Positions 18,260 through 27,249 of a DNA stretch of 64,000 nt are shown here, one piece after another. Made by a program: the position numbers and the translations under genes. Below the pieces are notes generated by a model that was not told the DNA's origin, did not search any database, and saw nothing but the letters and a program-made list of their open reading frames with translations. This stretch comes from Paracoccus methylarcula (GTDB lineage: Bacteria; Pseudomonadota; Alphaproteobacteria; Rhodobacterales; Rhodobacteraceae): positions 1 through 64,000 of the forward strand of contig NZ_PXNQ02000007.1 of the NCBI RefSeq assembly GCF_003007735.2. The letters are read 5' to 3'. How positions within the stretch are numbered: the stretch's first letter is position 1; each line of letters starts with the position of its first letter.

Positions 18260-19034
18260 GACGATCCGGATCGAGACCGACACGCGCGGCGTCGCCACAT
18301 TATGGATGGCACGCCCCGACAAGCATAACGCGCTCTCGCAGCAACTGATCGAGGAATTGACGGCGGCAGCGGCGCAGCTTGGCGCCGATCCAAAGCTGCG
18401 GGTCGTGGTGCTGGCGGGCGAGGGGGCCAGTTTCTGCGCCGGCGGGGACCTGGGCTGGATGAAACAGCAGATCGCCGCCGATGCAGCGACAAGACGGGCG
18501 GGCGCTCGGGCTTTGGCCGGGATGCTTTCGGCCCTGAACCTGTTGCCCAGGCCCCTGATCGCGCGGGTGCATGGCAATGCCTTTGGCGGCGGGATCGGGA
18601 TGATGTCGGTCTGCGATATCGCCATCGCCGCCGAGACCGCGAAATTCGGGCTGACCGAGGTCAAGCTGGGCCTGATCCCGGCGACCATCGGCCCCTATGT
18701 GCTGGCCCGGATGGGCGAGGACCGGGCGCGGCGGGTCTTCTTCTCGGGGCGGGTCTTCGATGCATCCGAAGCGGTGGCGCTGAACCTCGCCGCGCGGATT
18801 GTTGCCCCGGACGATCTCGACAAGGCGGTCGAGGCCGAGATCGCGCCCTTCCTTTTGGGCGCGCCGGGTGCGATCGCGGCGGCCAAGGCTCAATGCCGCT
18901 TTCTCGGCCCGCGCATCACCGAGGCCGAGATCGAGGACAGCATCGACCGGCTGGTGGCAGTCTGGGAAGGGCAGGAGGCCCCCGAGGGCATCAGCGCCTT
19001 CTTCGAGAAACGTAAACCGGGCTGGCAGAGCTGA
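18252..19034 (+). CDS. liuC: Methylglutaconyl-CoA hydratase (crotonase family)
   Basis: It probably hydrates 3-methylglutaconyl-CoA to HMG-CoA, the step between MccAB and HmgL. The 260-residue crotonase fold has ARPDKHNALSQQLIEEL near residue 18, the oxyanion motif GEGASFCAGGDLGWMK near 58, and HGNAFGGGIGMMSVCDIAIA near 105. GGAGG at 18241-18245 favours ATG 18252 over 18246. Its 3' end overlaps the convergent DUF817 gene by 44 bases. Assignment to this substrate rests on the operon. Confidence 0.88.
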   Translation: MFETIRIETDTRGVATLWMARPDKHNALSQQLIEELTAAAAQLGADPKLRVVVLAGEGASFCAGGDLGWMKQQIAADAATRRAGARALAGMLSALNLLPRPLIARVHGNAFGGGIGMMSVCDIAIAAETAKFGLTEVKLGLIPATIGPYVLARMGEDRARRVFFSGRVFDASEAVALNLAARIVAPDDLDKAVEAEIAPFLLGAPGAIAAAKAQCRFLGPRITEAEIEDSIDRLVAVWEGQEAPEGISAFFEKRKPGWQS

Positions 19035-19908
19035 TCGCCTCCGGGGCCGCATGATCGGCTTGCGGGGCGCGTTCCGGGCGTTCGGGCGCGGCTGCGCGGA
19101 TGGCATCGCGGGCGGCAATGGTCACGGTCACGAAGCTGACATAGAGCAGCAGGTACCAGGACCCGATCTTGGCGAATGAGACATGATCCAGCGCGGATTG
19201 CCCGGCATAGATCCATGTGCCGGTCAGGGTGCCGATATTCTCGGCGATCCACAGGAACAGGCTGGTCAGGAAGGCCGCGACGGGCAGGGGCATCCAGTAC
19301 CAGCCATTCAGCCTGAACCAGATGCGCGTCCGGCCAAAGATCAGGACCGTCGCCGCGAACAGGACCAGCCTGATATCGGGCAGGAAATGATGCGCGAAGA
19401 AATTGACATAGATCGCGACGGCCAGCAGCACCGTCAGGGCGAATGGCGGATAGGGTGAAAAGCGCATGTCGAAGATGCGGATCACCCGCGCCATGTAGGA
19501 CCCCACCGAGGCATACATGAAGCCCGAGAACAGCGGCACGCCCCACAGCTTGAACAATCCCGGCTCGGGATAGGCCCATGATCCGGCACCGACCTTGAAG
19601 ATCTCCATCGCCGTGCCGGTCAGGTGGAACAGCAGGATGACCCACGCCTCGGTCAGGCTTTCCAGCCGGAAGACCAGGAATGCCGCCTGCGTCAGCAGCG
19701 CGAACAGGAACAGCGCGTCATAGCGCTGCAGCGCCCAGTCCGGCGACCAGACGGCACGGGTCGCAAGGATCGCCAGCAACATGAGCCCGCCGAACAGGCA
19801 GGCCCATCCCTGTTTGAGCACGAACATGACGAACTCGGCCGCCCAATGGGGCAGCCGGGTCCGTGCCCAGTCTCCCAGGCTGCGTTCAATGCGCCGTGTC
19901 GGCCTCAC
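18991..19908 (-). CDS. DUF817 integral membrane protein
   Basis: A 305-residue protein with about eight hydrophobic segments and the conserved stretch [12 protein letters not shown] near residue 107, typical of DUF817. Function is unknown. The start is GTG at 19908, overlapping the glyA stop, so it follows glyA in one transcript. The charged Arg-rich tail (VSRRRR) is probably cytosolic. Its final 44 bases overlap the end of liuC on the other strand. Confidence 0.8.
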   Translation of the reverse strand: MRPTRRIERSLGDWARTRLPHWAAEFVMFVLKQGWACLFGGLMLLAILATRAVWSPDWALQRYDALFLFALLTQAAFLVFRLESLTEAWVILLFHLTGTAMEIFKVGAGSWAYPEPGLFKLWGVPLFSGFMYASVGSYMARVIRIFDMRFSPYPPFALTVLLAVAIYVNFFAHHFLPDIRLVLFAATVLIFGRTRIWFRLNGWYWMPLPVAAFLTSLFLWIAENIGTLTGTWIYAGQSALDHVSFAKIGSWYLLLYVSFVTVTIAARDAIRAAAPERPERAPQADHAAPEAISSASPVYVSRRRR

Positions 19909-21200
19909 AGATCAGGATAGAGCGGGAAGCGCGCGCAGAGCTCGGCCACCTCGGCACGGACCTTGTCCTCGGTGGCGGAATTGCCCTCTTCGCCATTGGC
20001 GGCAAGGCCATCGACCACCTCGACGATCCAGCGGGCGATCTGCCGGAACTCGGCCTCTCCGAAACCGCGGGTGGTGCCCGCCGGGGCACCAAGGCGGATG
20101 CCCGAGGTGACAAAGGGTTTCTCGGGATCGAAGGGCACGCCATTCTTGTTGCAGGTGATATGGGCCCGGCCCAGGGCGGCCTCGGTCGCCTTGCCGGTCA
20201 CGCCCTTGGGGCGCAGGTCGGCAAGGCAGAGATGGTTGTCGGTGCCGCCCGACACGATGTCGATGCCGCCCTTCATCAGCTCATCCGCCATGGCGCGGGC
20301 ATTGGTGACGACCTGTGCCGCGTAATCCTTGAAGCCGGGCTCAAGGGCCTCGCCGAAGGCCACCGCCTTGGCGGCGATCACATGCATCAGCGGACCGCCC
20401 TGCAGGCCGGGGAAGACCGCCGAGTTGATCTTTTTCGCGATATCGGCGTCATTGGTCAGCACCATCCCGCCACGCGGACCGCGCAGCGATTTATGCGTGG
20501 TGGTGGTCACGACATGCGCATGCGGCAGCGGCGAGGGATGTTGCCCGCCCGCGACCAGCCCGGCGATATGGGCCATGTCCACCATCAGGTAGGCACCCAC
20601 CTCGTCGGCAATCTTGCGGAAGGCCGCCCAGTCCCAGATGCGGCTATAGGCGGTGCCGCCGGCCAGGATCAGCTTGGGCTTGTGCTGGCGCGCCGCCTCG
20701 GCGATCGCCTCCATGTCCAGCAACTGATCCTGCTGGCGCACGCCGTAGCTGAGCACGTTGAACCATTTCCCCGACATGTTGACGGGCGAGCCATGGGTCA
20801 GGTGGCCGCCGGAATTCAGGTCCAGCCCCATGAAGGTATCGCCGGGTTTCAGCAGCGCCAGGAACACGGCCTGGTTCATCTGGCTGCCGCTATTGGGCTG
20901 CACATTGGCGAATTCGCAATCGAACAGCTCCTTGGCGCGCTCGATTGCCAGGTTCTCGACGATATCCACATATTGGCAGCCGCCATAGTAACGCTTGCCC
21001 GGATAGCCTTCGGCATATTTGTTGGTCAGGACCGTGCCCTGCGCCTCCAGCACCGCCTTCGAGACGATGTTTTCCGAGGCGATCAGTTCGATCTCGTCAC
21101 GCTGGCGGCCCAGCTCCTTGCCGATGGCGGCGGCGATCTCTGGGTCGCGGCTGGTCAGGGCTTCGGTGAAAAATCCGTCGTCGCGGGTGGGGGCGTTCAT
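19905..21200 (-). CDS. glyA: Serine hydroxymethyltransferase
   Basis: A PLP enzyme that interconverts serine plus tetrahydrofolate with glycine plus methylene-tetrahydrofolate, the main one-carbon source. The 431 residues include [19 protein letters not shown] near residue 36, [14 protein letters not shown] near 65 and the PLP lysine in [14 protein letters not shown] near 228. It heads a two-gene transcript with DUF817 and diverges from nadK over about 175 bases. Confidence 0.97.
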   Translation of the reverse strand: MNAPTRDDGFFTEALTSRDPEIAAAIGKELGRQRDEIELIASENIVSKAVLEAQGTVLTNKYAEGYPGKRYYGGCQYVDIVENLAIERAKELFDCEFANVQPNSGSQMNQAVFLALLKPGDTFMGLDLNSGGHLTHGSPVNMSGKWFNVLSYGVRQQDQLLDMEAIAEAARQHKPKLILAGGTAYSRIWDWAAFRKIADEVGAYLMVDMAHIAGLVAGGQHPSPLPHAHVVTTTTHKSLRGPRGGMVLTNDADIAKKINSAVFPGLQGGPLMHVIAAKAVAFGEALEPGFKDYAAQVVTNARAMADELMKGGIDIVSGGTDNHLCLADLRPKGVTGKATEAALGRAHITCNKNGVPFDPEKPFVTSGIRLGAPAGTTRGFGEAEFRQIARWIVEVVDGLAANGEEGNSATEDKVRAEVAELCARFPLYPDL

Positions 21201-21375
21201 CTGTCACGCGTCCTTTCTGGCTAAGCTGCGGCCGGGATAACGCCCTCATAACCCAAGCTCTGCCGGGCTAAAAGCAGCAAAACGACAGCTTGGAGGCCGG
21301 TTGCGGCGCGGACGGGGCTTGTCTTCGTCCCGATCAGCGCCGATGCTGCCCGGCAAGAGGAGCAAGCCGCAGCAG

Positions 21376-22137
21376 ATGATGCCGAAAATCCATTTCACCG
21401 CCAGCCAGGCCGATATCGCGCGCGCGGCGCTGGCCAGTCTTTCCGCGCGATATGGCTGCGTCGATGCGGACCATGCCGATCTGGTCGTGGCGCTTGGCGG
21501 CGATGGCTTCATGCTGCAGACATTGCACGCCATGGAAGGCCGCGCCCTGCCGGTCTACGGGATGAACCGGGGCACGGTCGGCTTCCTGATGAACGCCTAT
21601 GGCGAAGAGGATCTTCCGCGCAGGCTCGCCGAGGCGGAAGAGACGATCATCAACCCGCTGCGGATGAGCGCCACCTGCCGGGACGGATCGCTGCACGAGG
21701 CGCTGGCCATCAACGAGGTCAGCCTGCTGCGCGAAGGCCCGCAGGCGGCCAAGCTGCGCATCCATGTGGATGGCAAGAAACGCATGGATGAACTGGTCTG
21801 CGACGGTGCGCTGGTCTCGACCCCGGCTGGCTCCACCGCCTATAACTATTCCGCGCATGGCCCGATCCTGCCCATAGATTCCGAGGTATTGGCCCTGACG
21901 GCCATCGCGCCGTTCCGGCCCCGCCGCTGGCGGGGGGCGCTCTTGCCCAAGGATGCGCAGGTCGAGATAGAGGTGCTGAATCCCGAACGCCGCCCGGTCA
22001 TGGCCGATGCCGATTCGCGTTCGATCCGGCATGTGACACGGGTGCATATCCACAGCGCCGCCGATATCTCGCACCGGCTGCTGTTCGACAGCGGCCACGG
22101 GCTGGAGGAACGGTTGATCCGCGAACAGTTCGTCTAG
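21376..22137 (+). CDS. nadK: NAD kinase
   Basis: It phosphorylates NAD to NADP in the cytosol. The 253-residue protein has the GGDG motif in LVVALGGDGFMLQTLH near residue 42, the NE/D-containing region EALAINEVSLLR, and CDGALVSTPAGSTAYNYSAH near 157. I start at ATG 21376 (MMPKIHF); a further in-frame ATG at 21379 and one at 21343 are possible. Its stop is followed at once by composite repeat C. Confidence 0.92.
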   Translation: MMPKIHFTASQADIARAALASLSARYGCVDADHADLVVALGGDGFMLQTLHAMEGRALPVYGMNRGTVGFLMNAYGEEDLPRRLAEAEETIINPLRMSATCRDGSLHEALAINEVSLLREGPQAAKLRIHVDGKKRMDELVCDGALVSTPAGSTAYNYSAHGPILPIDSEVLALTAIAPFRPRRWRGALLPKDAQVEIEVLNPERRPVMADADSRSIRHVTRVHIHSAADISHRLLFDSGHGLEERLIREQFV

Positions 22138-22184
22138 ACAGGCGCCATGCCCTTGGGCAACGGCCCCCATGCGTCGCGCGGGTT

Positions 22185-22440
22185 TGACGGCGATTTCGTG
22201 CATCGAGGCGTAGGGACAGTTTCCATTTGGCGCATAATCTTTCGACAACGCGCCTGATTGTTTCCCAAATGGAATATATGGCCGCCGACGGAATCCGGAT
22301 CGCGCCGGAAAACCCGAACTGCTCTCTTCTTCATGAAAGTATCCCCGGGGGGTCGCGGGCTGGGGCGCCACTGGTTCGAGAACCAGCCGGCGACGGGGGC
22401 AGGCAGCCCCCGGCCATCGCGGGACGCAAACCCCGCTACG
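22185..22440 (+). repeat. Composite intergenic repeat, copy C
   Basis: This fills the 305-base gap between nadK and the amidase. Module 1 has perfect 10-bp arms, TTCCATTTGG at 22221-22230 and CCAAATGGAA at 22265-22274. Module 2 from 22322 holds the TCTTCTTCATGAAAGTATCC core, the hairpin CTGGTTC-GA-GAACCAG and a tail GGCCATCGCGGGACGCAA. The same two modules in the same order and orientation occur at 30630-30895. No gene is apparent, though a short minus-strand frame is shared by both copies. Confidence 0.8.
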
Positions 22441-22442
22441 CT

Positions 22443-23855
22443 CTATAGCCCGGGCGGCAGATGATCCGTCCAGCCGGTCGCCTCATGCCATGCCTGTCCC
22501 AAGCGCAGGATCGCCGCGTCGCTGCCTGCCGCTCCGGCCAGTTGCATCCCCATCGGCAGGCCATTCGCGCCGAATCCGACCGGCACCGAGAGACAGGGCA
22601 GCCCGGCAAGGCTGACCGGCACCACGATTTCCATCCAGCGGTGATAGGTGTCGGCGGGCTTGCCGCCCACGGTCTCGGGCCAGCGCCATTCGACCGGGAA
22701 GGGCCAGAACTGCGCGGTGGGCAGGGCGATGGCATCCACCTGCTCGAAGATCCGGGCGGCGCGGCGATACCATTGGCTGCGGATCGCGCTGGCCTCATAG
22801 ACCTCGGCGGCGGACAGGTTCAGCCCCTGCTCGATCTCCCAGATGGCTTCGGGCTTCAGCAGGGCGCGCTTGGCGGGGTCCTCGTAAAGCGCCCGTTTCG
22901 CCCCGGCATTCAGGAAGGCGCGCAGGGTCATCCAGCTTTGCCACAGCTTTTCGGCCGGGAAGGGCGGGGCGAGGGGAACGATCTCGCAGCCGATCTCCCG
23001 CAGTTTCGCCAGCGCGGTCTCGCAGAGCGGCAGGATGCCATCCTCGCAGGGATAGGCGCCGCCCCAATCACCCAGCCAGCCGATCCGGGTTCCCGTCACC
23101 GGGGCGTCGAGCGTGGCGGCGAAATCACCGCCGGGACGGCTGAAGGGCAGGGCGGGATGCGGTCCGGCCATGATCGACAGCAGATGCGCAAGGTCGCGCG
23201 GGCTGCGCGCCATCGGGCCAAGCGTGGCCATGCTGGACATGAAGCTTTCGCCCGCAGGCTCGCCCGGCACCAGCCCCCAGCTTGGCCGGAAGCCGTAGAC
23301 ATTGCAGAAACCGGCGGGATTGCGCAGGCTGCCCATCATGTCCGAGCCATCCGCGACCGGCACCATCCGCGCCGCCAGCGCCGCCGCCGCCCCGCCCGAG
23401 GAGCCGCCAGCGCTGCGATCCGGGTCATAGGGGTTGCGGGTCGCCCCGAAGACCTCGTTGAAACTATGCGATCCTAGCCCCCATTCGGGCGTATTCGTCT
23501 TGCCGATGAAGATCGCCCCGGCCTTGCGCATCCGCGCCACGGCCACATCATCGGCGGGCGGAACGTGATCGCGGAAGATGGGCGAGCCCCAGGTGGTGCG
23601 GATCCCCTTGACCGCCGCGAGATCCTTGACCGCGACGGGCATGCCATGCAGGCAGCCCTTGCGGGGGCCCTGGTCGGCCTGCCGCGCCTCGGCCAGCAAT
23701 TCGTCGCGGGGGCGCAGGCTGACGATGGCGTTGATATGCGGATTGACCGCCTCGATCCGGTCCAGATGCGCCGCCATCACCTCTTCGGCGCTCAGGCGGC
23801 GATCGGCCAGGGCGCGGGACAGGGTGTCGGCGTCAAGCTGCGTGGGGTCGGTCAT
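22443..23855 (-). CDS. Amidase (amidase signature family)
   Basis: A 470-residue hydrolase of C-N amide bonds with a Ser-cisSer-Lys triad. The lysine is in MPVAVKDLAAVKG near residue 73, and the glycine-serine-rich signature is SAGGSSGGAAAALAARMVPV near 148. The cis-serine and nucleophile region, ADGSDMMGSLRNPAG, follows at once; the more usual form is GSDxGGS. The substrate is unknown. No transporter or pathway partner is adjacent. A GatA role is unlikely because gatC and gatB are absent. Confidence 0.88.
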   Translation of the reverse strand: MTDPTQLDADTLSRALADRRLSAEEVMAAHLDRIEAVNPHINAIVSLRPRDELLAEARQADQGPRKGCLHGMPVAVKDLAAVKGIRTTWGSPIFRDHVPPADDVAVARMRKAGAIFIGKTNTPEWGLGSHSFNEVFGATRNPYDPDRSAGGSSGGAAAALAARMVPVADGSDMMGSLRNPAGFCNVYGFRPSWGLVPGEPAGESFMSSMATLGPMARSPRDLAHLLSIMAGPHPALPFSRPGGDFAATLDAPVTGTRIGWLGDWGGAYPCEDGILPLCETALAKLREIGCEIVPLAPPFPAEKLWQSWMTLRAFLNAGAKRALYEDPAKRALLKPEAIWEIEQGLNLSAAEVYEASAIRSQWYRRAARIFEQVDAIALPTAQFWPFPVEWRWPETVGGKPADTYHRWMEIVVPVSLAGLPCLSVPVGFGANGLPMGMQLAGAAGSDAAILRLGQAWHEATGWTDHLPPGL

Positions 23856-23929
23856 CGGGGGCTCCGTCCTGTCGAATCATCGGGTGCTGCGCTTTGCCCA
23901 TGTGCGGCATGTCCCGTCCATGGCACGGA

Positions 23930-24952
23930 TCACCCTGCACAAATCTGCTGCAGGGCCAACCATTGCTGATCGGTCAGCAGGGGCTTGGGCGGCGGGCCGT
24001 CGCGGAACGGATCCGCCTCGATCAGGGGCATGACCGAGCGCCCGGTCGGATCAAGGGAGCGCGCATAGGGTTCGCTCGATATTCCCTTTTCCTCGAAAGC
24101 GCGCAGCAATCTTTCGTCACCGGGCGCCGGGGCGGACCGCTGGAGAAGCTGTTCGCCATAGCCGCGCAGGGCGTCCTCGGGCAGGGTGCCGAGCGTCAGC
24201 AGGCGCAGGACTGCCCCGGTGCCGGCATATTCCAGCGCGTCCAGCAGCAAGTCCCGCTCCGTGACGGCCATCTGCGCGGCGATCAGGTGGCCTGCGGCGG
24301 CCTCGGGGCCGGGGGCGGTAAGCAGCATGTCATTGCCGAGGACATAGACCTGGCCGGGCAGGCGGCGGGCGCCATTGACGGGCGCGGGGACGACATGGAT
24401 TTCCGCGCCCTCGGCGATAAGCCTGGGGGCGATCCAGTCCAGCACCGCCCGTCCCGAGCTGCGTTCGCAGGTGGCGCCGGTGCTGCGGGTGATATCGGCC
24501 AGCACCGCCTTGCCGATCGCATGGGCCTGTGCCGGAGGGGCGATCCTGGCGGCGTGGCGGGTCATCGCGTCGGGCAGCCAGATCACCGCCGCCGCCGCCA
24601 TGGCCAGCGCCGCGATCAGCATGAGCACGCCCCTGAGCCGTCCCGGATGGGCGCGGCGCAAGGCGATGGCGCGCTGGACCCGCTCGATCGCGTCGATCAT
24701 CAGCGGATCGTCCACTTCCAGCGTCTCGTCGGGGCCATCGGCGCGGGGGCTGTAGATTGCCGGGATCTTGCCGGGATTGAGCCGGGTCACGGCGGGCAGC
24801 GACCAATGCGACAGCGGCCGGTCGGATTTCGGATCCGAAAGCGTGAGCGTCGCGTCGCCTACCGATACGATCACCTCGCGCAGCCGCGCCTCGGGCGTTT
24901 CGCGCCACGAGCCCTGCGCCTCCAGGCGTTCGAATTCCGTCAGCGCCGTCAT
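23930..24952 (-). CDS. Membrane protein with a degenerate M48-peptidase-like domain
   Basis: A 340-residue protein I cannot name. The first 100 residues are soluble, one membrane helix follows (LRGVLMLIAALAMAAAAVIWLP, about 106-127), then a domain presumably in the periplasm. That domain has the M48 order: LPGQVYVLGNDMLLTAPGPE followed by GHLIAAQMAVTERD where HEXXH would sit, so the zinc site is gone. A trailing helical part ends near LLTDQQWLALQQIC. It lies downstream of rpoH on the same strand. A non-catalytic quality-control role is a guess. Confidence 0.6.
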   Translation of the reverse strand: MTALTEFERLEAQGSWRETPEARLREVIVSVGDATLTLSDPKSDRPLSHWSLPAVTRLNPGKIPAIYSPRADGPDETLEVDDPLMIDAIERVQRAIALRRAHPGRLRGVLMLIAALAMAAAAVIWLPDAMTRHAARIAPPAQAHAIGKAVLADITRSTGATCERSSGRAVLDWIAPRLIAEGAEIHVVPAPVNGARRLPGQVYVLGNDMLLTAPGPEAAAGHLIAAQMAVTERDLLLDALEYAGTGAVLRLLTLGTLPEDALRGYGEQLLQRSAPAPGDERLLRAFEEKGISSEPYARSLDPTGRSVMPLIEADPFRDGPPPKPLLTDQQWLALQQICAG

Positions 24953-25124
24953 GGGATCGGGTCATGCCTGTTGTTTTCCATGACCATAACGCGGTGACGG
25001 GGCTGGTCAATGCCTGGCAGTCGCCCGGACAGGGGGAGGTGAAGCCGGAATCATCCGATAAATCACATCATGGATGATCGATAGCAGGATGAATAAATTA
25101 TACTTTTACAGGACAGGGCGGGCG

Positions 25125-25145
25125 GCGCGCCCCGTCGGGGCGCGC
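25125..25145 (-). terminator. Probable terminator downstream of rpoH
   Basis: A 9-bp GC stem (GCGCGCCCC/GGGGCGCGC) around a 3-base loop begins just past the rpoH stop. The downstream minus-strand sequence turns AT-rich (TGTAAAAGTATAATTTATTC) but lacks a clean T-run. Confidence 0.5.
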
Positions 25146-25152
25146 GCGATCC

Positions 25153-26061
25153 TCATTCGGTGGTTTCGGGCACCCGCATGCCCTTTTCGCGCGCCAGGAT
25201 CCGCATCCGGTCCTGCAGTTTTTCAAAGGCGCGCACCTCGATCTGGCGAATCCGCTCGCGCGAGACGTCGTAGCGGCTGGACAGGTCTTCCAGCGTCATC
25301 GGATCGTCGCGCAGGCGGCGCTCCATCAGGATGTCCTTTTCGCGGTCGTTCAGCACGTCCATCGCCTCGATCAGCATCTGGCGGCGGGTGTCGAGTTCCT
25401 CGGATTCGGCATAGGACTCGGCCTGGTTGGCGTCCTCGTCCTCAAGCCAGTCCTGCCATTGTGCCGTCGAATCGCCATCGGCCGAGCCGACCGTCGCGTT
25501 CAGCGAGGCGTCACCGCCCGAGAGGCGGCGGTTCATCTCGGTCACCTCGCGCTCGGTCACGTTCAGGTCATGAGCAATCTGGGCGACATGGTCGGGGCGC
25601 AGATCGCCCTCTTCCAGCGCGCCGATGCGGGATTTGGCCTTGCGCAGGTTGAAGAACAGCTTCTTCTGCGCGCTGGTCGTGCCCATCTTCACCAGCGACC
25701 ATGACCGCAGGATATATTCCTGGATCGAGGCGCGGATCCACCACATCGCATAGGTGGCCAGTCGAAAGCCCTTTTCGGGATCGAAACGCTTGACCGCCTG
25801 CATCAGCCCGACATTGGCCTCGGAGATCACCTCGGCCTGGGGCAGGCCATAGCCGCGATAGCCCATGGCGATCTTGGCGGCGAGCCGCAGATGGCTGGTC
25901 ACCAGCCTGTGCGCGGCCGCGGAATCCTCGTGATCGGCCCATGCCTTGGCCAGCATGTATTCCTCTTCGGGTTCCAGCAGGGGAAACTTGCGGATTTCCT
26001 GAAGATAGCGGTTCAGGCCCTGTTCGGGACTGGGGGCGGGGAGATTGCCATAATTAGCCAT
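25153..26061 (-). CDS. rpoH: RNA polymerase sigma-32 factor RpoH
   Basis: A 302-residue alternative sigma factor for heat-shock and, in this group, oxidative-stress genes. Region 2 reads LVTSHLRLAAKIAMGYRGYG, then ATYAMWWIRASIQEYILRSW for the -10 contact. The RpoH box QKKLFFNLRK near residue 135 separates it from RpoD. Region 4 has the helix-turn-helix LEDLSSRYDVSRERIRQIEV. I start at MANYGNLPAPSPEQ (26061), not the frame opening at 26148. Rhodobacteraceae often carry two rpoH genes; which one this is cannot be read here. Confidence 0.93.
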   Translation of the reverse strand: MANYGNLPAPSPEQGLNRYLQEIRKFPLLEPEEEYMLAKAWADHEDSAAAHRLVTSHLRLAAKIAMGYRGYGLPQAEVISEANVGLMQAVKRFDPEKGFRLATYAMWWIRASIQEYILRSWSLVKMGTTSAQKKLFFNLRKAKSRIGALEEGDLRPDHVAQIAHDLNVTEREVTEMNRRLSGGDASLNATVGSADGDSTAQWQDWLEDEDANQAESYAESEELDTRRQMLIEAMDVLNDREKDILMERRLRDDPMTLEDLSSRYDVSRERIRQIEVRAFEKLQDRMRILAREKGMRVPETTE

Positions 26062-26198
26062 ATCGGTGGCCTTTCGCAGAGATAAAGATAACGCAGACGG
26101 GACGATCACGGTTCCGCGATGCGAAGGGTGACTGCGCCTGCCCGGCAAGGGGCATGTTCGAGCTTGAAAATTATTCTGGCTGGATTTTTCGGAATGGT

Positions 26199-26228
26199 AA
26201 CGTGGGAACGGTTCACGTTCATGTCAAG
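26199..26228 (-). promoter_or_regulatory. Candidate heat-shock-type promoter of rpoH
   Basis: On the minus strand CTTGAC (26228-26223) is followed after 16 bases by CCCACGTT (26206-26199), resembling the sigma-32 pattern CTTGAA...CCCCAT. It overlaps the rluA stop codon. The -10 part lies inside an inverted repeat AACGTG-N9-CACGTT. Self-activation of rpoH is the inference. Confidence 0.4.
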
Positions 26229-27249
26229 ACTTCGCGAGCCGCAGCATGTCCAGCAAGGTTTGCATATCGGCGGGGATCGGACTGTCGAACTCCATCATAG
26301 CACCGCTGACCGGATGTTCAAAGCCCAGATGCGCGGCATGCAGCGCCTGCCGGGGGAACGCGGCCGCCGCTTGGGCCGCCTCGCCAAGCGCCTTGACCGA
26401 TGCCCGCCGCGCTCCGCCATAGACCGGATCACCGATCAGGCCCAGCCCCGCATGGGCCATGTGGACGCGAATCTGATGGGTGCGTCCGGTTTCCAGCCGG
26501 CATTCGACCAGCATGGCGGAAGGAGGACGGCCAAAGCTTTCGACCATCCGTGCCCGCGTCACCGCATGGCGGCCTTTGTCGAAATAGACCGCCTGTTTCT
26601 GCCGGTCCGTGGCATGGCGGGTCAGGCGCGAGGTGATCTTCAGCACGCCGCCATCCTCGAAACTGACACCGGGGGTGCCGCGCAGCCGCGGATCGGCGGC
26701 ATCGATCACCCCATGCGCCAGCGCCAGGTAGCGGCGTTGCGCGCTATGCGCCTCGAACTGCGCGGCGAGGCCGTGATGGGCGCGGTCGGATTTCGCCACG
26801 ACCAGAAGGCCCGAGGTATCCTTGTCGATCCGGTGCACGATGCCGGGGCGCCGTTCGCCCCCGATCCCGGAAAGCGTCTCGCCGCAATGCGCCAGCAGCG
26901 CGTTGACCAGCGTCCCCGAGGGCGAGCCCGGCGCGGGATGGACGACCATCCCGGCGGGCTTGTCGATCACGATCAGGTCGTCATCCTCATGGGCGATGTT
27001 CAGTGCAATCGCCTCTGGCCGGGTCTCGACGGGTTCCGGCTCGGGCAGGATGATGCGGTATTCCTGCCCCTCGGCCACTTTCGCCTTGCCGTCCCGCGCC
27101 ACGCCGCCCGGCCCGCTGACCGCGCCATCGGCGATCAGCCGGGCAAGCCGGGACCGCGACAGCGCCGCTTCCTCTGGCACTGCCAGCGCAAGGGCCTTAT
27201 CAAGCCGCTCAGGCGGATTGGCCGGGATGGTGATAACAAGGTTCGACAT
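26224..27249 (-). CDS. RluA-family 23S rRNA pseudouridine synthase
   Basis: It converts specific uridines of large-subunit rRNA to pseudouridine. The 341-residue protein has an N-terminal S4-like part (PERLDKALALAVPEE, RSRLARLIADGAV) and a catalytic domain. The family motif GIVHRIDKDTSGLLVVAKS holds the catalytic aspartate near residue 140. ETGRTHQIRVHMAHAGLGLI follows. It is RluD-like, but the exact target uridines are inferred. Its start codon shares two bases with the divergent DUF6476 start. Confidence 0.9.
   Translation of the reverse strand: MSNLVITIPANPPERLDKALALAVPEEAALSRSRLARLIADGAVSGPGGVARDGKAKVAEGQEYRIILPEPEPVETRPEAIALNIAHEDDDLIVIDKPAGMVVHPAPGSPSGTLVNALLAHCGETLSGIGGERRPGIVHRIDKDTSGLLVVAKSDRAHHGLAAQFEAHSAQRRYLALAHGVIDAADPRLRGTPGVSFEDGGVLKITSRLTRHATDRQKQAVYFDKGRHAVTRARMVESFGRPPSAMLVECRLETGRTHQIRVHMAHAGLGLIGDPVYGGARRASVKALGEAAQAAAAFPRQALHAAHLGFEHPVSGAMMEFDSPIPADMQTLLDMLRLAKS

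Noticed and set aside
22227..22448. Short plus-strand open frame inside composite repeat C
   Set aside because: It is not kept as an open, similar peptide in copy D and is explained by the repeat.
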